DNA from: Gadus chalcogrammus
Taxonomy: Eukaryota; Chordata; Actinopteri; Gadiformes; Gadidae
DNA length: 64,000 nucleotides
Assembly (NCBI RefSeq): GCF_026213295.1
Contig: NC_079425.1
Coordinates: 11,140,909 to 11,204,908 of the forward strand
Reading direction: 5' to 3'
The translations under genes and the position numbers were made by a program. Shown here one piece after another: positions 1-11,769 of this stretch. The stretch's first letter is position 1, and each line of letters begins with the position of its first letter. The notes under the pieces are model-generated. The model saw nothing but the letters and a program-made list of their open reading frames with translations, did no database searches and had not been told where the DNA came from.

Positions 1-31
1 TGAGTATTGTTATCCCAGAAACATGTCAATG

Positions 32-108
<77 letters not shown>

Positions 109-698
109 TATATTCTTATATAATCTTATATATAGTACTCTGGTGGGGATAAAAAAATAGACAGCAAAGCTTTGACAACAGCACCTTGACATAGTATGTA
201 ACATCACCTCGTGAGGTTTAGGACGGTAAACAGATCAATTACTGGAGAGGAAAAACGTTTTTCTGCTGATTATGTCAACCAAATGTTTTGGTCGGCATCA
301 TCTTAATTTTTTTAGAGGAGGATTTCTCAATTCACAATTGAAGCAGCATGCAAGCTTTTGAAGATGGAATTGTCCCTCCTTCCTTGCCTGATTCTTCCTT
401 CATTTTCTAATTCTTGGCAACGTAAACAAGTCACAATGTCTTGAGGAATGTGATATAGTAATTTGAACTGGGCGCAAATGACTGATCAGATTTTTTTTTA
501 ATTGTTTACAAGGTCATGAATATGTTCAATAAATAGACTGTAGTATCACTTTTACTGTATAAACGTCATCTTTTTTTACATGCAGTCCATAAAATTTTCA
601 TTTGACGGAATAATTTACCCTGTTATGTATATATACAAATAGATATTTTTTCTCTTTCATTTTTCAAACTCTTCAATAAAATCTATACATGTTATACA
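1..698 (-). other. bdnf: bdnf 3' UTR / downstream flank
   Basis: AT-rich sequence directly after the bdnf stop codon on the minus strand. BDNF genes have long 3' UTRs, so most or all of this is probably transcribed. I see no minus-strand AATAAA here, so the distal poly(A) site is probably beyond the window start. It contains a pure TA microsatellite. No second gene is visible. Confidence 0.6.
39..100. repeat. (TA)31 microsatellite
   Basis: An uninterrupted run of 31 TA units, probably inside the bdnf 3' UTR. Its length is likely polymorphic. Confidence 0.95.
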
Positions 699-1511
699 CT
701 ATCTCCCTCTTTTAATGGTCAATGTACATACACATGAAGTGTCTATCCTTATAAACCGCCAGCCAATCTTCTTTTTGCTATCCATGGTAAGCGCTCGCAC
801 GTAGGACTGGGTTGTCCTGCACTGGGAGTTATAGTGCCGCTTGTCTATTCCTCTGCAGCCGTCCTTTGTGTAACCCATGGGGTTGCATTTGGTCTCGTAA
901 AAGTATTGCTTCAGCTGGCCGTTGGGGACAGGGACCTTTTCCATGACGGTAACTGTCTGCCCAGACATGTCTATTGCCGTCTTTTTATCCACAGCTGTCA
1001 CCCATTGGCTAATACTGTCACACACGCTGAGCTCGCCGCGTCTTGAGGGATCCGAGTGTCGCCGCACCCTCATGGACATGTTAGCCGCGTCCAGGTAATT
1101 TTTGTATTCCTCCAGAAGAAAGAGCAAAGGCGGCTCCAAAGGCACTTGGTTGCTGATCATGACCCGTGACTCGTACAGATCGACATCCTTTGTCTCCGTG
1201 GCGACCAGGGATTCCAGGACGCCCCCTCCCGCCGGGCCCTTCTCGGTCCCCTGTCCCAACTGGGCCGCCTCCTCTTCCACCTCCAGAAGCTCCTCTAGCA
1301 CCTGCTCGAACGTGTCTGTGAGCGAGTGGAGGGCCCCGCGCTGGCCCGGCCCGGCCCCGCTCTGCGGAGTCCCGTGGCCCCGGGCCTCGGTCGCCGCAGT
1401 GCCCAAGAAGCCTTCTGTCCGGTGGGCCCGCATGCCTGGGGCATCTCTCAGGGGCGCAGCTCTTAAGCAACTGAAGTATGAAATAACCATAGTAAGGAAC
1501 AGGATGGTCAT
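699..1511 (-). CDS. bdnf: Brain-derived neurotrophic factor precursor
   Basis: Secreted neurotrophin that signals through TrkB (mature form) and p75NTR (pro-form). The 270-codon frame is complete in one exon, as in other vertebrates. Residues 1-18 form the signal peptide ([18 protein letters not shown]). The pro-region ends in a furin site RVRR at 148-151, preceded by the conserved glycosylation sequon NMS at 144-146. The mature part (152-270, 119 residues, starting [10 protein letters not shown]) has the six cystine-knot cysteines at 164, 209, 219, 231, 260 and 262 and ends TLTIKRGR. The human Val66 position corresponds to V71 in [11 protein letters not shown]. Mature position 76 is Tyr, where mammals have Trp. 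The start at 1511 is chosen because [13 protein letters not shown] matches the standard BDNF initiator. An in-frame FHQVRRV extension runs back to the splice acceptor, allowing an alternative N-terminus. Confidence 0.98.
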   Translation of the reverse strand: MTILFLTMVISYFSCLRAAPLRDAPGMRAHRTEGFLGTAATEARGHGTPQSGAGPGQRGALHSLTDTFEQVLEELLEVEEEAAQLGQGTEKGPAGGGVLESLVATETKDVDLYESRVMISNQVPLEPPLLFLLEEYKNYLDAANMSMRVRRHSDPSRRGELSVCDSISQWVTAVDKKTAIDMSGQTVTVMEKVPVPNGQLKQYFYETKCNPMGYTKDGCRGIDKRHYNSQCRTTQSYVRALTMDSKKKIGWRFIRIDTSCVCTLTIKRGR

Positions 1512-1532
1512 CACTCTTCTAACCTGGTGGAA
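1512..1532 (-). other. bdnf: bdnf coding-exon acceptor and in-frame N-terminal extension
   Basis: The minus-strand sequence TTTCTGCAG ends at 1533 and the exon begins at 1532. The seven codons before the initiator read FHQVRRV in frame with no stop. This matches the extension known from alternative BDNF isoforms that begin in a 5' exon. It marks the boundary between the coding exon and the alternative 5' exons listed here. Confidence 0.85.
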
Positions 1533-2192
1533 CTGCAGAAACAATAGGAGGGGAGAAAAACACAAGGACAGTCAGGTTAGTCCAGAAGCATGTCTGCCGG
1601 GGTCGCGTTATTTCAATGGACGAAAGTCATCAAGCAAAGGTGCCGTCGGTGGCAAGGTCGTCATCGTTTTATGGCAGACATATGAGACTTTTGTTTTTTT
1701 TCACATAAATATATTCCATTTCTGTCAGTTAACCCCCAATTGTTGCCAAGGGACCAATTGTGGAGTGGCCATAGGACATTTCACAAATAATTGCAATAAT
1801 AACAGTGGGCAGTTGTTGATGAGACCAACAAAGTCCAGCAATAGCAGGTTGTTTCACCACATTTGCCTTTCCATCGGTGTGACACACAGTTAGGATCCTG
1901 TAGTGGTCTGGATATTCATGAATGGGAAACTGCATTTATAGAGGAGGCGCGCCTGCTCTGGCATGGGAGTGATGAGAGTGGAGGGGAAGCAACTAATAGG
2001 ATGGGATACGGGAAGTCTGAGAGATGCGTCATGCGCCTCACACTCTTAAGTACCTCAAGGCTCCAAAGCATCGCCCACACTATTAGCAGGCACTGCAGGG
2101 GGAACAATAGTCACATGACACAAGACCAGACTTAGCCGGACATAGACGTCCTTAACACTTTAAAGCCAGTTGGATGGATATACATCCCTTAC

Positions 2193-2545
2193 CTGAAGCC
2201 ACACTGAGATTCCCTGTTTATCACTGTATTGGTAAGCATCCCAGCAGAACACGAACAAGAGACAGCAATTATGATGAAAAGAAACCTAGTTCTCTGCTGC
2301 CTGAGAGGGGCATTTAAAAATAGCCCGAGAGAGGCTTGGACTGCACTGGGCATGCTGTCCTTCCTGTGTCCCAACCGACTACGGGAATAAACATGGAACA
2401 CTTCCCCTCTCCTTCCGAAAGGGATGGAGAGAAAGACTTGAACAGAAGGGAGGAGCAAACCCCACCTCAAAAGCATTTGTTTCATTCTTAATTGGCGTCT
2501 TGGGCCGCTGCTGCAATTAACCAACACCACGGCGACCGGCATAGA
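2193..2545 (-). other. bdnf: Candidate bdnf 5' non-coding exon (exon V/VI-like)
   Basis: A strong minus-strand donor, TTCAG|GTAAGG, sits at 2193/2192, about 0.65 kb upstream of the bdnf coding-exon acceptor. Upstream of it are about 350 bases of moderate GC without a stop-free conserved protein. A TATA/MEF2-like box at 2556-2565 is well placed to start transcription near the left-hand exon boundary given here. Position alone suggests the last non-coding exon cluster (V/VI in mammals). The 5' end is an estimate. A 117-codon frame across it has no recognisable product. Confidence 0.5.
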
Positions 2546-2555
2546 GATATCTGGT

Positions 2556-2565
2556 CTATAAATAG
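2556..2565 (-). promoter_or_regulatory. bdnf: TATA/MEF2-type box CTATAAATAG
   Basis: A perfect CTA(A/T)4TAG MEF2 consensus that also serves as a TATA-like element on either strand. It is just upstream of the candidate 5' exon with its donor at 2193. MEF2 is a known regulator of activity-dependent BDNF transcription; its role here is inferred. Confidence 0.4.
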
Positions 2566-4979
2566 ACGTGCTGGGAGTCTCAGTCTCTATTCAGAATATC
2601 CCATCCTTCTTCTTAATGAGCCTCACAGCCCCTGAGCTATGTGACGCGCTTCTCCGGAGTGTGAGAGCGTACGGCGAGAGGACATGGGGAGGGCTGGGTG
2701 TGCAGAGGGGGGATGGGAGCGTTTTCCCTCACTGACGAAAACAACACCAGCCCCTTAAAATAACTAGGATTAACACACCAACCCAACACCTTTTTCTTTT
2801 TCCCTTTTTACTAGGCTTTTATTCATGAAAGCCTATTTTCGAAATCATTATGAAAATGAGAACGGAGCCACTAAGACGTTTGAGACGTTCTAGGTTTTGG
2901 ATGCGGGGCGCCTGGTTGACGACGGGTTACAAAGGTCAAAACACAGGAACCATGTTCAGGTCTGTTTTTTGAGCGGACCTGCGAAAGGCTGCTTCGACAC
3001 AAAAGATAAGACATTGAATTCCAGAAAATCTGTTGTTTGCGTTGACCCGCTTCTCATTCAATCTATGGTCCCATTACCCGCCGTTAGAAGCACAGGGCGC
3101 CGCTAGAAGCAGAGGGCACCGTTACGCGCTTATCGTGGTGAAGGGCGAGGTCTGATCATTGTTAGGTGTCACACCTAATGGTGAAGCTGCAGCAGCCAGA
3201 GTGCTGCACCTTCCCTGACAGACCACACGGGTAATATTGCAGTAGCCGGGCGGGGGGCGGAGGTGGAGGAGGCGGAGGAAGGGGAGAGAGCGACCCGCGT
3301 CATTTCGCAGCATAACAACCAGTGATGACGTCTCTCGCAGGTCTCCACAGGGGAGGGAATGGAAGGGGGGGGGGGGAGGTTGTTGGGGGTAATGCCACTA
3401 ATCAGTGTGCAATTGCTCGCCATTCCTCTGGGTATCCTCACACCGGGAATAACAAACCATTTCATTTCTATTTCTGTGATTTCCTGTTTCCATCAGGAGA
3501 ATCAATATGGCTGATGCTCTCGATCAACATCCTGGTACTATGCAATATAGCCGGTGAATCATTTAACTGCTGCGGGACTTGCTCATAATGTCTTATAGTT
3601 CGGTAATAGAAACCATTGTTTTCTTCATATTTGACATGTCTTTAAGAAAAGTCTGGCCAAGTCAGATTCACAGTTAATTAAACAAATGTATTTTTAAGGC
3701 TATTAATGTATATGATTAACAAGGACAGACGAAAAACACAATCCAACTGAATAAATACAGATAAAATATAACAACAAAATGCTGTTAAAAAAATTGATTT
3801 ATCATGGTTTTTCTTGTTACCGAATCATGTTTTGAGCGCATTCTGCTGGTGAAGAGCAGCACTGATATTTGCATGTGAAATGCAAACACACCTTGATTCA
3901 GGGACAAAAGTATTGAGGCAGGTGAGGCTAAAAGAAAGAATTGCTGTTCACACCTCAAGATGAACACCTGTTAGATTGTTATACAAAGGCTTTGTTTCCC
4001 ATGTTCTTTTTGTCATGTGGAGGTTATTGTGTTAAATCCCTCCATTGAAAGATGCTGGAAAGTCTTTATTTTTCCTTTAAAGCATCAAAGGACCGGTATT
4101 ATTATTGGATACATGCCATTGTCTTTCACTTCTTTACAAGTGTTGACACATTTTGGTGTTTCAGTCCAGACTACTTGATATTAGTTTCAACCCCTTCTTG
4201 AATAAAATAAAATAGTAACACTATTAAATGAGAATCTAAGATTATTGCTTGTTATTTCAAAGCGCTTCTTAGGTAAAAAGCCTAAAAACATACTGTTTTG
4301 TAGCACACCACATATTTGTTCCTCAATTCAAGGCAAAGGCAATTAGGCTTTATATGTAATGGATGACACATGTGGATGCTTGTTTTCTCTGAGAGCGCTG
4401 TTTCCAATTCGACACACAACGCACATGAGTTAGAAGATGAGCATTTCAAAGCATTTCAATTATACTTAGCCTCAAGGCATGGTCCACTGTTACCACATAA
4501 AACGTTTGACAGGAGGGATCGAAATAATACTTAATCTTCTTCCCATAACCAAGGATGACTCATCTTTGATAGCTTCTCGACACATCAAACTTCCCCGCTC
4601 AACAGGGGTAATGGCTAGCTGTTTTACCTAACGTTATTATTAGTTGATTATTGATGTATAACTTTTATAGGCTTAATGTCTGTTTAGAGACTGTTTCCTG
4701 AATAAGTAATGCTACTGGATACACAGAGATACCTTTCTCCATCGTCAGCAAAGGCCGTCGGGCACTTGAGGCAGTTTAATGGTTAGATTACCATAAACAC
4801 TTAGATTTGACACAGGCACGCAAGAAAATCATTACAAGTACCACGCATGTGGGAAAGAACAGTTGTTCAGTTCCCAAACATTGACGCTAGGTGGCGCCTG
4901 AGACCGTGAAATGTTAGGGACTAGAATATCAGCACACTCCCTTTACACAAACAGGCGCACACACAAACACCCGCGCACG

Positions 4980-5093
<114 letters not shown>

Positions 5094-5106
5094 TAGAGCA
5101 GTGAAA

Positions 5107-5149
5107 TAAGATAGATAGATAAATAGATGGATAGATGGATAGATAGATA
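5107..5149. repeat. GATA/GGAT tetranucleotide repeat
   Basis: Imperfect GATA, AATA and GGAT units directly after the CA microsatellite, forming a compound simple-repeat locus. Confidence 0.85.
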
Positions 5150-5926
5150 TTTTCTAGCCTACATTTGAACACATCACTCCACAATAGCCCCATAGCAGTA
5201 CAGCAATAACAAGTCGCTCAGGAAGAGATTCGTGATGAAGGCACATGCTCTTAAAGTAAGAAAAGCAAAATGTTTTCGGAATCTACAAAGGTTTCTTTTA
5301 GGGTCATCTCCTAGACTGAACTCTAACCTAACTATGGGTCGGCAAAAAAACTGTCGCGTGGGTCTCAAGTTTCTTATAAAGTCTTAATGAGTTAATCACT
5401 TAGTTTTTCCTTCTTCTTGTTTATTCTGCACAAAACCTACTTTGTTTAGGTGTTGGTGCGCGAGGATAAATGAGCAAAGGCTAGACTACATTCTGAGGAT
5501 TGTTCCAAGCTTCCTCGTCTGGTCATGAGCAAAACATTGCTAAAATGGGACTACAGAATGCATGATGTTAAGGCCCAGCGGCTGACTCGGTTGCTTTTAA
5601 AAAAACACGTTGGATAGTTCAAATAGTTTACCTTTTTTCTGACGGCAGATCGAGTAGATCACTAAGTTCAGCACACGACAGCATTCTGCTGTATACGCTG
5701 GACTACTTGAGCTCCCTTTCCCGGACTCTATTAGAAATCCAATCAACATAATAACCCCTTCTTTATTAATGAGCGAGAGGATTCGGTTACACGTATCCCT
5801 TGTCGAGCTGCACCACCGGGTCGTGCGTTAGATGGATAATCCCCATCAGGATCGGACTTTACATCCGTCCCAACAATTTGAAAACAAGCGAAAGTGATGA
5901 AAACAAGCCCATAAGCGAACACGTAC

Positions 5927-6235
5927 CTTTTTGTACTGCCCAGTCGTAAAGAGACTCACTCAACGAGACAGAGTCATCTGGGATGTGTCAAGACTACTCC
6001 CCTGAGTTATAACTTAAGAGCAATATTTTCCCCCACAGTCACCTCCGAGATATATCTTTGGGTGATGTGTCTTCTTCAGCTTTGGAGCAAATAGATTAAA
6101 TTATTGATGGTGGAAATTGCATGGATGAGGAAATGGAGTCCCATGGCTGCGCGGCTTCTCTGCAGACGGTGCGGGGAGCAGAAGTTGTTGCATGCTGTGG
6201 AGCTGCAGCCGCACTATGGACCGGGAGCGCGCTGC
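5927..6235 (-). other. bdnf: Candidate bdnf 5' non-coding exon (exon IV-like)
   Basis: Minus-strand donor AAAAAG|GTACGT at 5927/5926. Inside is a block at 6095-6123 reading CATGCAATTTCCACCATCAA and then TAATTTAAT on the minus strand. I recognise this as nearly identical to a segment in the mammalian BDNF exon IV region. An E-box and CRE lie just upstream (6276-6292), giving a complete promoter-exon unit. The 5' boundary is approximate. The exon number rests on memory of the mammalian sequence, so identity is likely but not proven. Confidence 0.65.
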
Positions 6236-6275
6236 GAATGACGATCCTTTACAACTACAGTAAGTTACTACACGG

Positions 6276-6292
6276 TGACGTCGCAACATGTG
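6276..6292 (-). promoter_or_regulatory. bdnf: E-box plus CRE of bdnf exon IV-like promoter
   Basis: Minus-strand reading gives TCACATGTTG and then CGACGTCACC: an E-box (CACATG, 6287-6292) followed a few bases later by a near-consensus CRE (CGACGTCA, 6276-6283). Mammalian BDNF promoter IV has an E-box-like element followed at similar spacing by a CREB-binding element (CaRE3/CRE), used for calcium-dependent induction. The order and spacing match that plan. Confidence 0.6.
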
Positions 6293-6991
6293 ACTCCAGC
6301 CGCCGGCTGACTGGTTGCCACCGAGCTCAAGATACAAGAGCCCCCCCGAGGTAGAAAACATTCATGGGTCGTTCATTTGCATTTATTTTTGTCCTTTTCC
6401 TTCTCTAAGCTACGACCATTAACGGCATGGACTTAAGTCGAATAACCCCCCCCAGACAATACCCCCCCCCCCTCCCCCCGCCTTCCGCATTGGGTCATGT
6501 TTTAGACTTTGGCGCAATTGCGAAGTTCACTGCTGGATGTACTATTATAGGCTATCAATGGAGACCAAACTATACAATGGTATCTCATTTCCTTTTCTAT
6601 TATTAAATTGAGCGCATAAGCTCAAATGATAGGTCTATATTCCCACATATTGTTGACTAGGCTATATGTTCATTCACCTACGACGATATTTCTAGAAGAG
6701 ATAGACCAAGCCCTATATATAAACGAATAAAGTTAAACAAAGTTTTATCGTGAAACACTGTAGCCATCTAATGAAGCATTGCAATACAATGATAACATAA
6801 GAATGCACTACCATTTGTTATTGTTGTCTTAAATTGTCCTCAACAGAGTTACAACACTGTTATTACCACTTATACCAGAATATTGACGTGTAGCATACAT
6901 TCCCCAAACCCTTACATATGCATACAGATTAGGATTATTTTTGGTCTTGGTGCATAATATAGGCCTATATGTTCCTTCGTCAAACCATCAT

Positions 6992-7155
<164 letters not shown>

Positions 7156-9549
7156 TCTGTCACAGTTGCCATTTGGTGAGTCACAGTGTGCACTAGCCAT
7201 TTTGAAAAAGTCCCCTACTGACCGCACAAGTCCTCAATCAGGGGCCAAGCAGCTTATTGGCCCCGTGGCTTGGAGGTACTCCAATGTAAAGAGATGTATT
7301 ATGATGGGGCTCCTCTCTGCACGAGCGGATGAGTCGGAGGGCTCTCGTTTGGCATGTAGCGGCAGTACGGGAGTGGATGCTGCAGCTCACACCTGCTCCA
7401 TGAGTCACTCCCACCTCCAACACACCCGGGGATCATGCCAAGATGAATATAGCCTCCCCCAAGGCTCGCAGGAGGCGAGGGCAAACTCTGGATGACAAAG
7501 TATTGCATCAGCAATCACTCGGCGACATGACTCCAAAAGAAGGAGGGGGGGATCGCACACTGCACAAGGGGGTTGTTCCAACAAAGTCATTCATAAATAA
7601 ATCACCTGGCATCCCATTAGAAGAGCAAAAAACAACAACACTGCTTCTCTCTCATTTTTCTGCAAAGGCAGCGCATAACTGAAGGTGGCTCAACACGGAG
7701 CGTTGAGGAAGACATAGGTTTCACGCATCAGAATCTGTAGACGGATGTATTTGATACACGGATATGTAGAGCTTATGAACAGACACATTTGAACTTTGTT
7801 AAAGATTCTGGATGTTTGAACATCAAATATATCTGTGGAAAACTGGTGCAAGTTGCCTCAATTAGGAACACATATCGGGTCACACCCACGCCAAATAATA
7901 ATAAATTGGTGCAGAATCGAGGACTTATATCCCAATTTAGTAGCCTACTTTAATTACCAATCGCTCTCTAATGACAAGTCCACACGGCCCAATGCTGACC
8001 GTGGACGGGCATCCAGAAGGAGGTTTGAAACACATTAGGCTACTTTTGGAAAACCTGATTACAATACAAAACCATTTCTGAGAATGGGTGACGCTTAACA
8101 GGGTTTCTGGGAAAGCACATAAGAACACGTGACTAATCTTCAGCCTCAAAGCTAATTGTTGCTTGTGAAATAATTGGTGTAGGGTGGTAAGGCAAACACA
8201 ATCTGCATCATTTCCGTTGTTATTAATTATATTTCCTGAAATGGTTATGTTAATACTGCCACAAACTCAAATGGATCCATGGATTTTAGTCATCATCTTA
8301 AATCGTGAAACACTGCCCCCCTCTTTCTTGCATCCACCGGGATTTTTTCCTATCCTTCTCTCTTCCTAATTACTTTTGTTGAACATCCCCACACGTTGCA
8401 TGCGGGCTAAAATAGACATGAGCATTTTTTTCTATATGATAAGTAAAAAGCATTGAGGTAAAAAGTGCATGTGAACTATTCTCGGGAGAATGCAAAACAA
8501 ACCCCGCAAATTTTTTATTATTTGAATAGACCTCTCGAATATCGTTCTGCAAGGCATTCCATGAAACAGTGGCTATACATGCAGGCTTGTGAAAAAAGAT
8601 AAACACGCCCACCTATAGGCCTGCAGTTTAAACATATACTTAAATGAATATAATAATAATAAAATATGTTGGCACCCTTCAACAACAACAACCGCATGGC
8701 GTAAATTTGATTTATTTAGGATATGTGATGTTTAGAAACACAAATCGTCCTGATATTTTTAATTGGGTTAATTGTCAGAAGATGTGAGGAACTCTATTTA
8801 AATGTTTAACACATAACACTTTGAACCCATGTCCCGCAGTGGCGTCACGCCAACACCTGGACACGCGTTCCTCTGCGATCCATACATGGAGGATGATCTA
8901 ACAATAGAACAGCCTATTGTTTTCTGACGTCTTTAAAGAAACAAAAATACCCATCACTTATTTTCAAAACGGCAAAAATAATCTCTGACGAACCGTCATC
9001 AGACAAGAGCAATAGCTGATGATAATGAGCCTATATAGGCATATCAATTACAGAGGCTATTTTCCATCATCTTTTTGACAAAATAATTTATTGTCGGGTT
9101 ATTGGGACAGTCGATGATAAATCGCTTCTTACTTTGTGCGATGTACATCCACTACAGCAGACTCACCTTTAGCAAATATAATCTACAGTAAAAAAAAATA
9201 ATAGCTTAAATAGCGCAACGTCTTTCTATTACATACAGAGATAAATTAACAGGCCTGTGAACCAACACTCACAAATCCACACCGAGTTAAAATCCCTTCA
9301 TATATAACCCTGCATTAAAATAGATTTCGCCAGATGTCTAGTCCAAAATCCCAACCATTGGTCGAACAGAAAGAACGAGACATAGGGCTATAATATTTTC
9401 ATGACACACACACATACACAGACACACACACAAAAGGCCTACATTTGAATATGATCGCCCCTGGTCTATGAATCATCTGTAAAGAATGCAGCACCGATAT
9501 TTCGTCAAGTGATGCCAAGCATTTCATCTTGTTCGGAATGAAACCTTAC
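7156..9549. other. bdnf intron between candidate 5' exons
   Basis: Nothing recognisable as a gene, RNA or mobile element. It is ordinary AT-rich sequence with a small CA-rich patch near 9404-9432. Confidence 0.5.
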
Positions 9550-9700
9550 CATCAGATGTGGTATTGCCGCCCACCCTAACTCTGCAGCGAGAGAGAGAGA
9601 GAGAGAGGGGGGGGAGAGAGAGAGCGGGGCCGGCTGCATGGGAGACTCTCGGTAAGATAACACAGCCCCATTTATGGACCCATCCGATGACGTACATTGC
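9550..9700 (-). other. bdnf: Candidate bdnf 5' exon ending in ATG (exon III-like)
   Basis: Minus-strand junction CATCTGATG|GTAAGG at 9550/9549 gives a strong donor in which the exon's last codon is ATG. Splicing to the coding-exon acceptor at 1532 would read ATG-TTC-CAC-CAG, i.e. MFHQVRRVM..., the known extended BDNF start. Just upstream is a GA/CT-rich tract. The exon's 5' end is not determinable, and the numbering is by order only. Confidence 0.5.
9591..9624. repeat. GA-rich simple repeat
   Basis: GAGAGA tract interrupted by a G run. On the minus strand it is a CT tract within or next to the candidate 5' exon. Confidence 0.8.
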
Positions 9701-11100
9701 AGAAAGTTCTATAAAAAAACCTTCATACATACAAAGTGTGTCGTGCCACCCCACAGACCCCCCTCCTACCCCGCCTCCGCGCTCCCCTCCCCCCACACGC
9801 CCACACCCACACCATCATCCCACGGCTCTCCGCCGTGTTCATACTAAACTATACCGCTGCCGCCTTAGAAACGGCGAAAAGAGAAGCTGATACACAAAAA
9901 CTAGACGATTATTTGCAAATCAGCTTGAGTAACATCCCATCTACCCGCGCGCTACTTTATTTATAAGGGCCAAACAAATGGGTTATAATCAAATTCAAAC
10001 CAAATCATGGCTCGTTCGTTAAAATATTTTATTTTGTAGGATGACTGTTCATTCAAGGCTATTTATGGGAGATGTAATATTTTTATATTTTAATCAGCCG
10101 ATGGGCATTTTTCAATTCTGACAGGCTTAATTATGGCGTGACGTAGATTCTAGCCCAAAGAAGCGCACTATAACACCCAACGTCGCCTAATAAGCAATAG
10201 GAGTTGTTTGATGCATGGCAACAAATAAATCATACATCGTAATCAGTAAGAACAACACTCTCTCCACTGTGGGTCTATCTGATCCATATTGGACATTGAT
10301 TGAAATGATCGAGTGATTCCATTCGGATACAGAAGATGATTTTTTTTATCCAGAAATAGCAGCGGAATGCTTTTGAAATGTAGGATATCCCTAGAAGCGT
10401 GTGGATGAAAACAGCAGTGTGTGTACACGCTATTATAAGCCGATCAGGATGGTCTGACCAGGAAAGGGAAAAACAGATAGGCTCCTATTATTTGCGCAAG
10501 AAGCGGTCGTGGGGCAGCAGGAATATAAAAACTAGCAGAATCCCCCGGTAGGCTATCTACACAACCCAATGTGGATCCTCTACATGATTTTTCTGTCCAG
10601 AGAAATCCAGGCTACTTCTTTAAACAAGCACACATCAAGCCATCTTATCTCTCTCTCCATCTCTAGCCTTCACATCTGTCAATAGAAGCTGTTAGACCAC
10701 GCCTATTTTTGTTGTATTGTAATTCCATACCAAATTATATAATAATTTGCATAGGTTACTGTTTGGAGTCCCACGGGATATCCCGACAATTAGTATTTGT
10801 CAAGATGATTACGAATTAATATGTGTTGAATTATTTGGTCGTTGCCTGGGCCGAGCGGAATGTGAAGTGTGGAGCTGCGGACAAAGGGGGTGGTGGAGCA
10901 GGTGAAGCCGGAGCGGGAGTAGGAGCGGGAGTAGGAGCACCTTATGAATGAAACCAAGGAGCGGTCGTAGTAAAACCATAAGTGATTTGATCGCGATGAC
11001 GGAGATAACGACGCTATATTGCGATTTTGTCGGGGAAATCAAAGCCGAGTTATATCTGATAGTCTATACAAATGGCTAAACAGTTCAAATGAAAGAGGAT

Positions 11101-11295
11101 AGACATATATATATAGATAGATACATAGATAGATGAATTGATTGATAAATAGATGGATAGAAAGATAGCTTGGTAGATGGATAGAAGGATGAAAGATAGA
11201 AAGATAGACAAATACATAGATTGAGATAGATAGATTAATGGATGGAAAGGCATATGTATATTTATAGATATGTAGGCCTATATATATATAGATAT
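11101..11295. repeat. Degenerate GATA/GATG tetranucleotide array
   Basis: About 190 bases of imperfect ATAG, GATA and GATG units between candidate bdnf 5' exons. Confidence 0.75.
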
Positions 11296-11769
11296 AGATA
11301 TATTTGGTAAATGCAGCAGTATTCGTATTATTCTTCGTGCAGAGCAGAAGGAGGACTGCAGAGTAAGTTCCACATCGGGAGCATGATTAGGCACAACGCA
11401 ACGATTACGCAAATGGTGTTGCAGCAGGTTAGGTGTTCCCAAAGTACGGAAAGCGCTCGAAAAGCCTTTTCTCAACACCACCGTTCTATTTGTTTGGATG
11501 TTTTTGCCCTAGTCCGAGCTATACACTGCATTTAAACACCATCAACATTTTAAATAATGTGATGCTAATATGGTCTCCTTGACCAACCACACTCGAATCC
11601 ATTAAATAACACTAAGATAGCATTGCGTCCTCTATTCTGGCAATAAGATCACTCCAAGCGCATAGGCGCACATCCCCTATGTGCTGAATACAACTTCATC
11701 TTCCAAACCCAAACCGTAAAAATACGAAAGAAGCAAGAGTGACATGGAAACAATAGATTGGACTCTTAC

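Noticed and set aside
1102..1893. Long plus-strand frame (263 codons) antisense to bdnf
   Set aside because: Shadow of the GC-rich bdnf coding exon and its intron. No recognisable domain, and the opposite strand is clearly coding.
2189..2542. 117-codon minus-strand frame over the exon V/VI-like unit
   Set aside because: No similarity to a known protein, and it runs through a strong splice donor. Better explained as a non-coding 5' exon.
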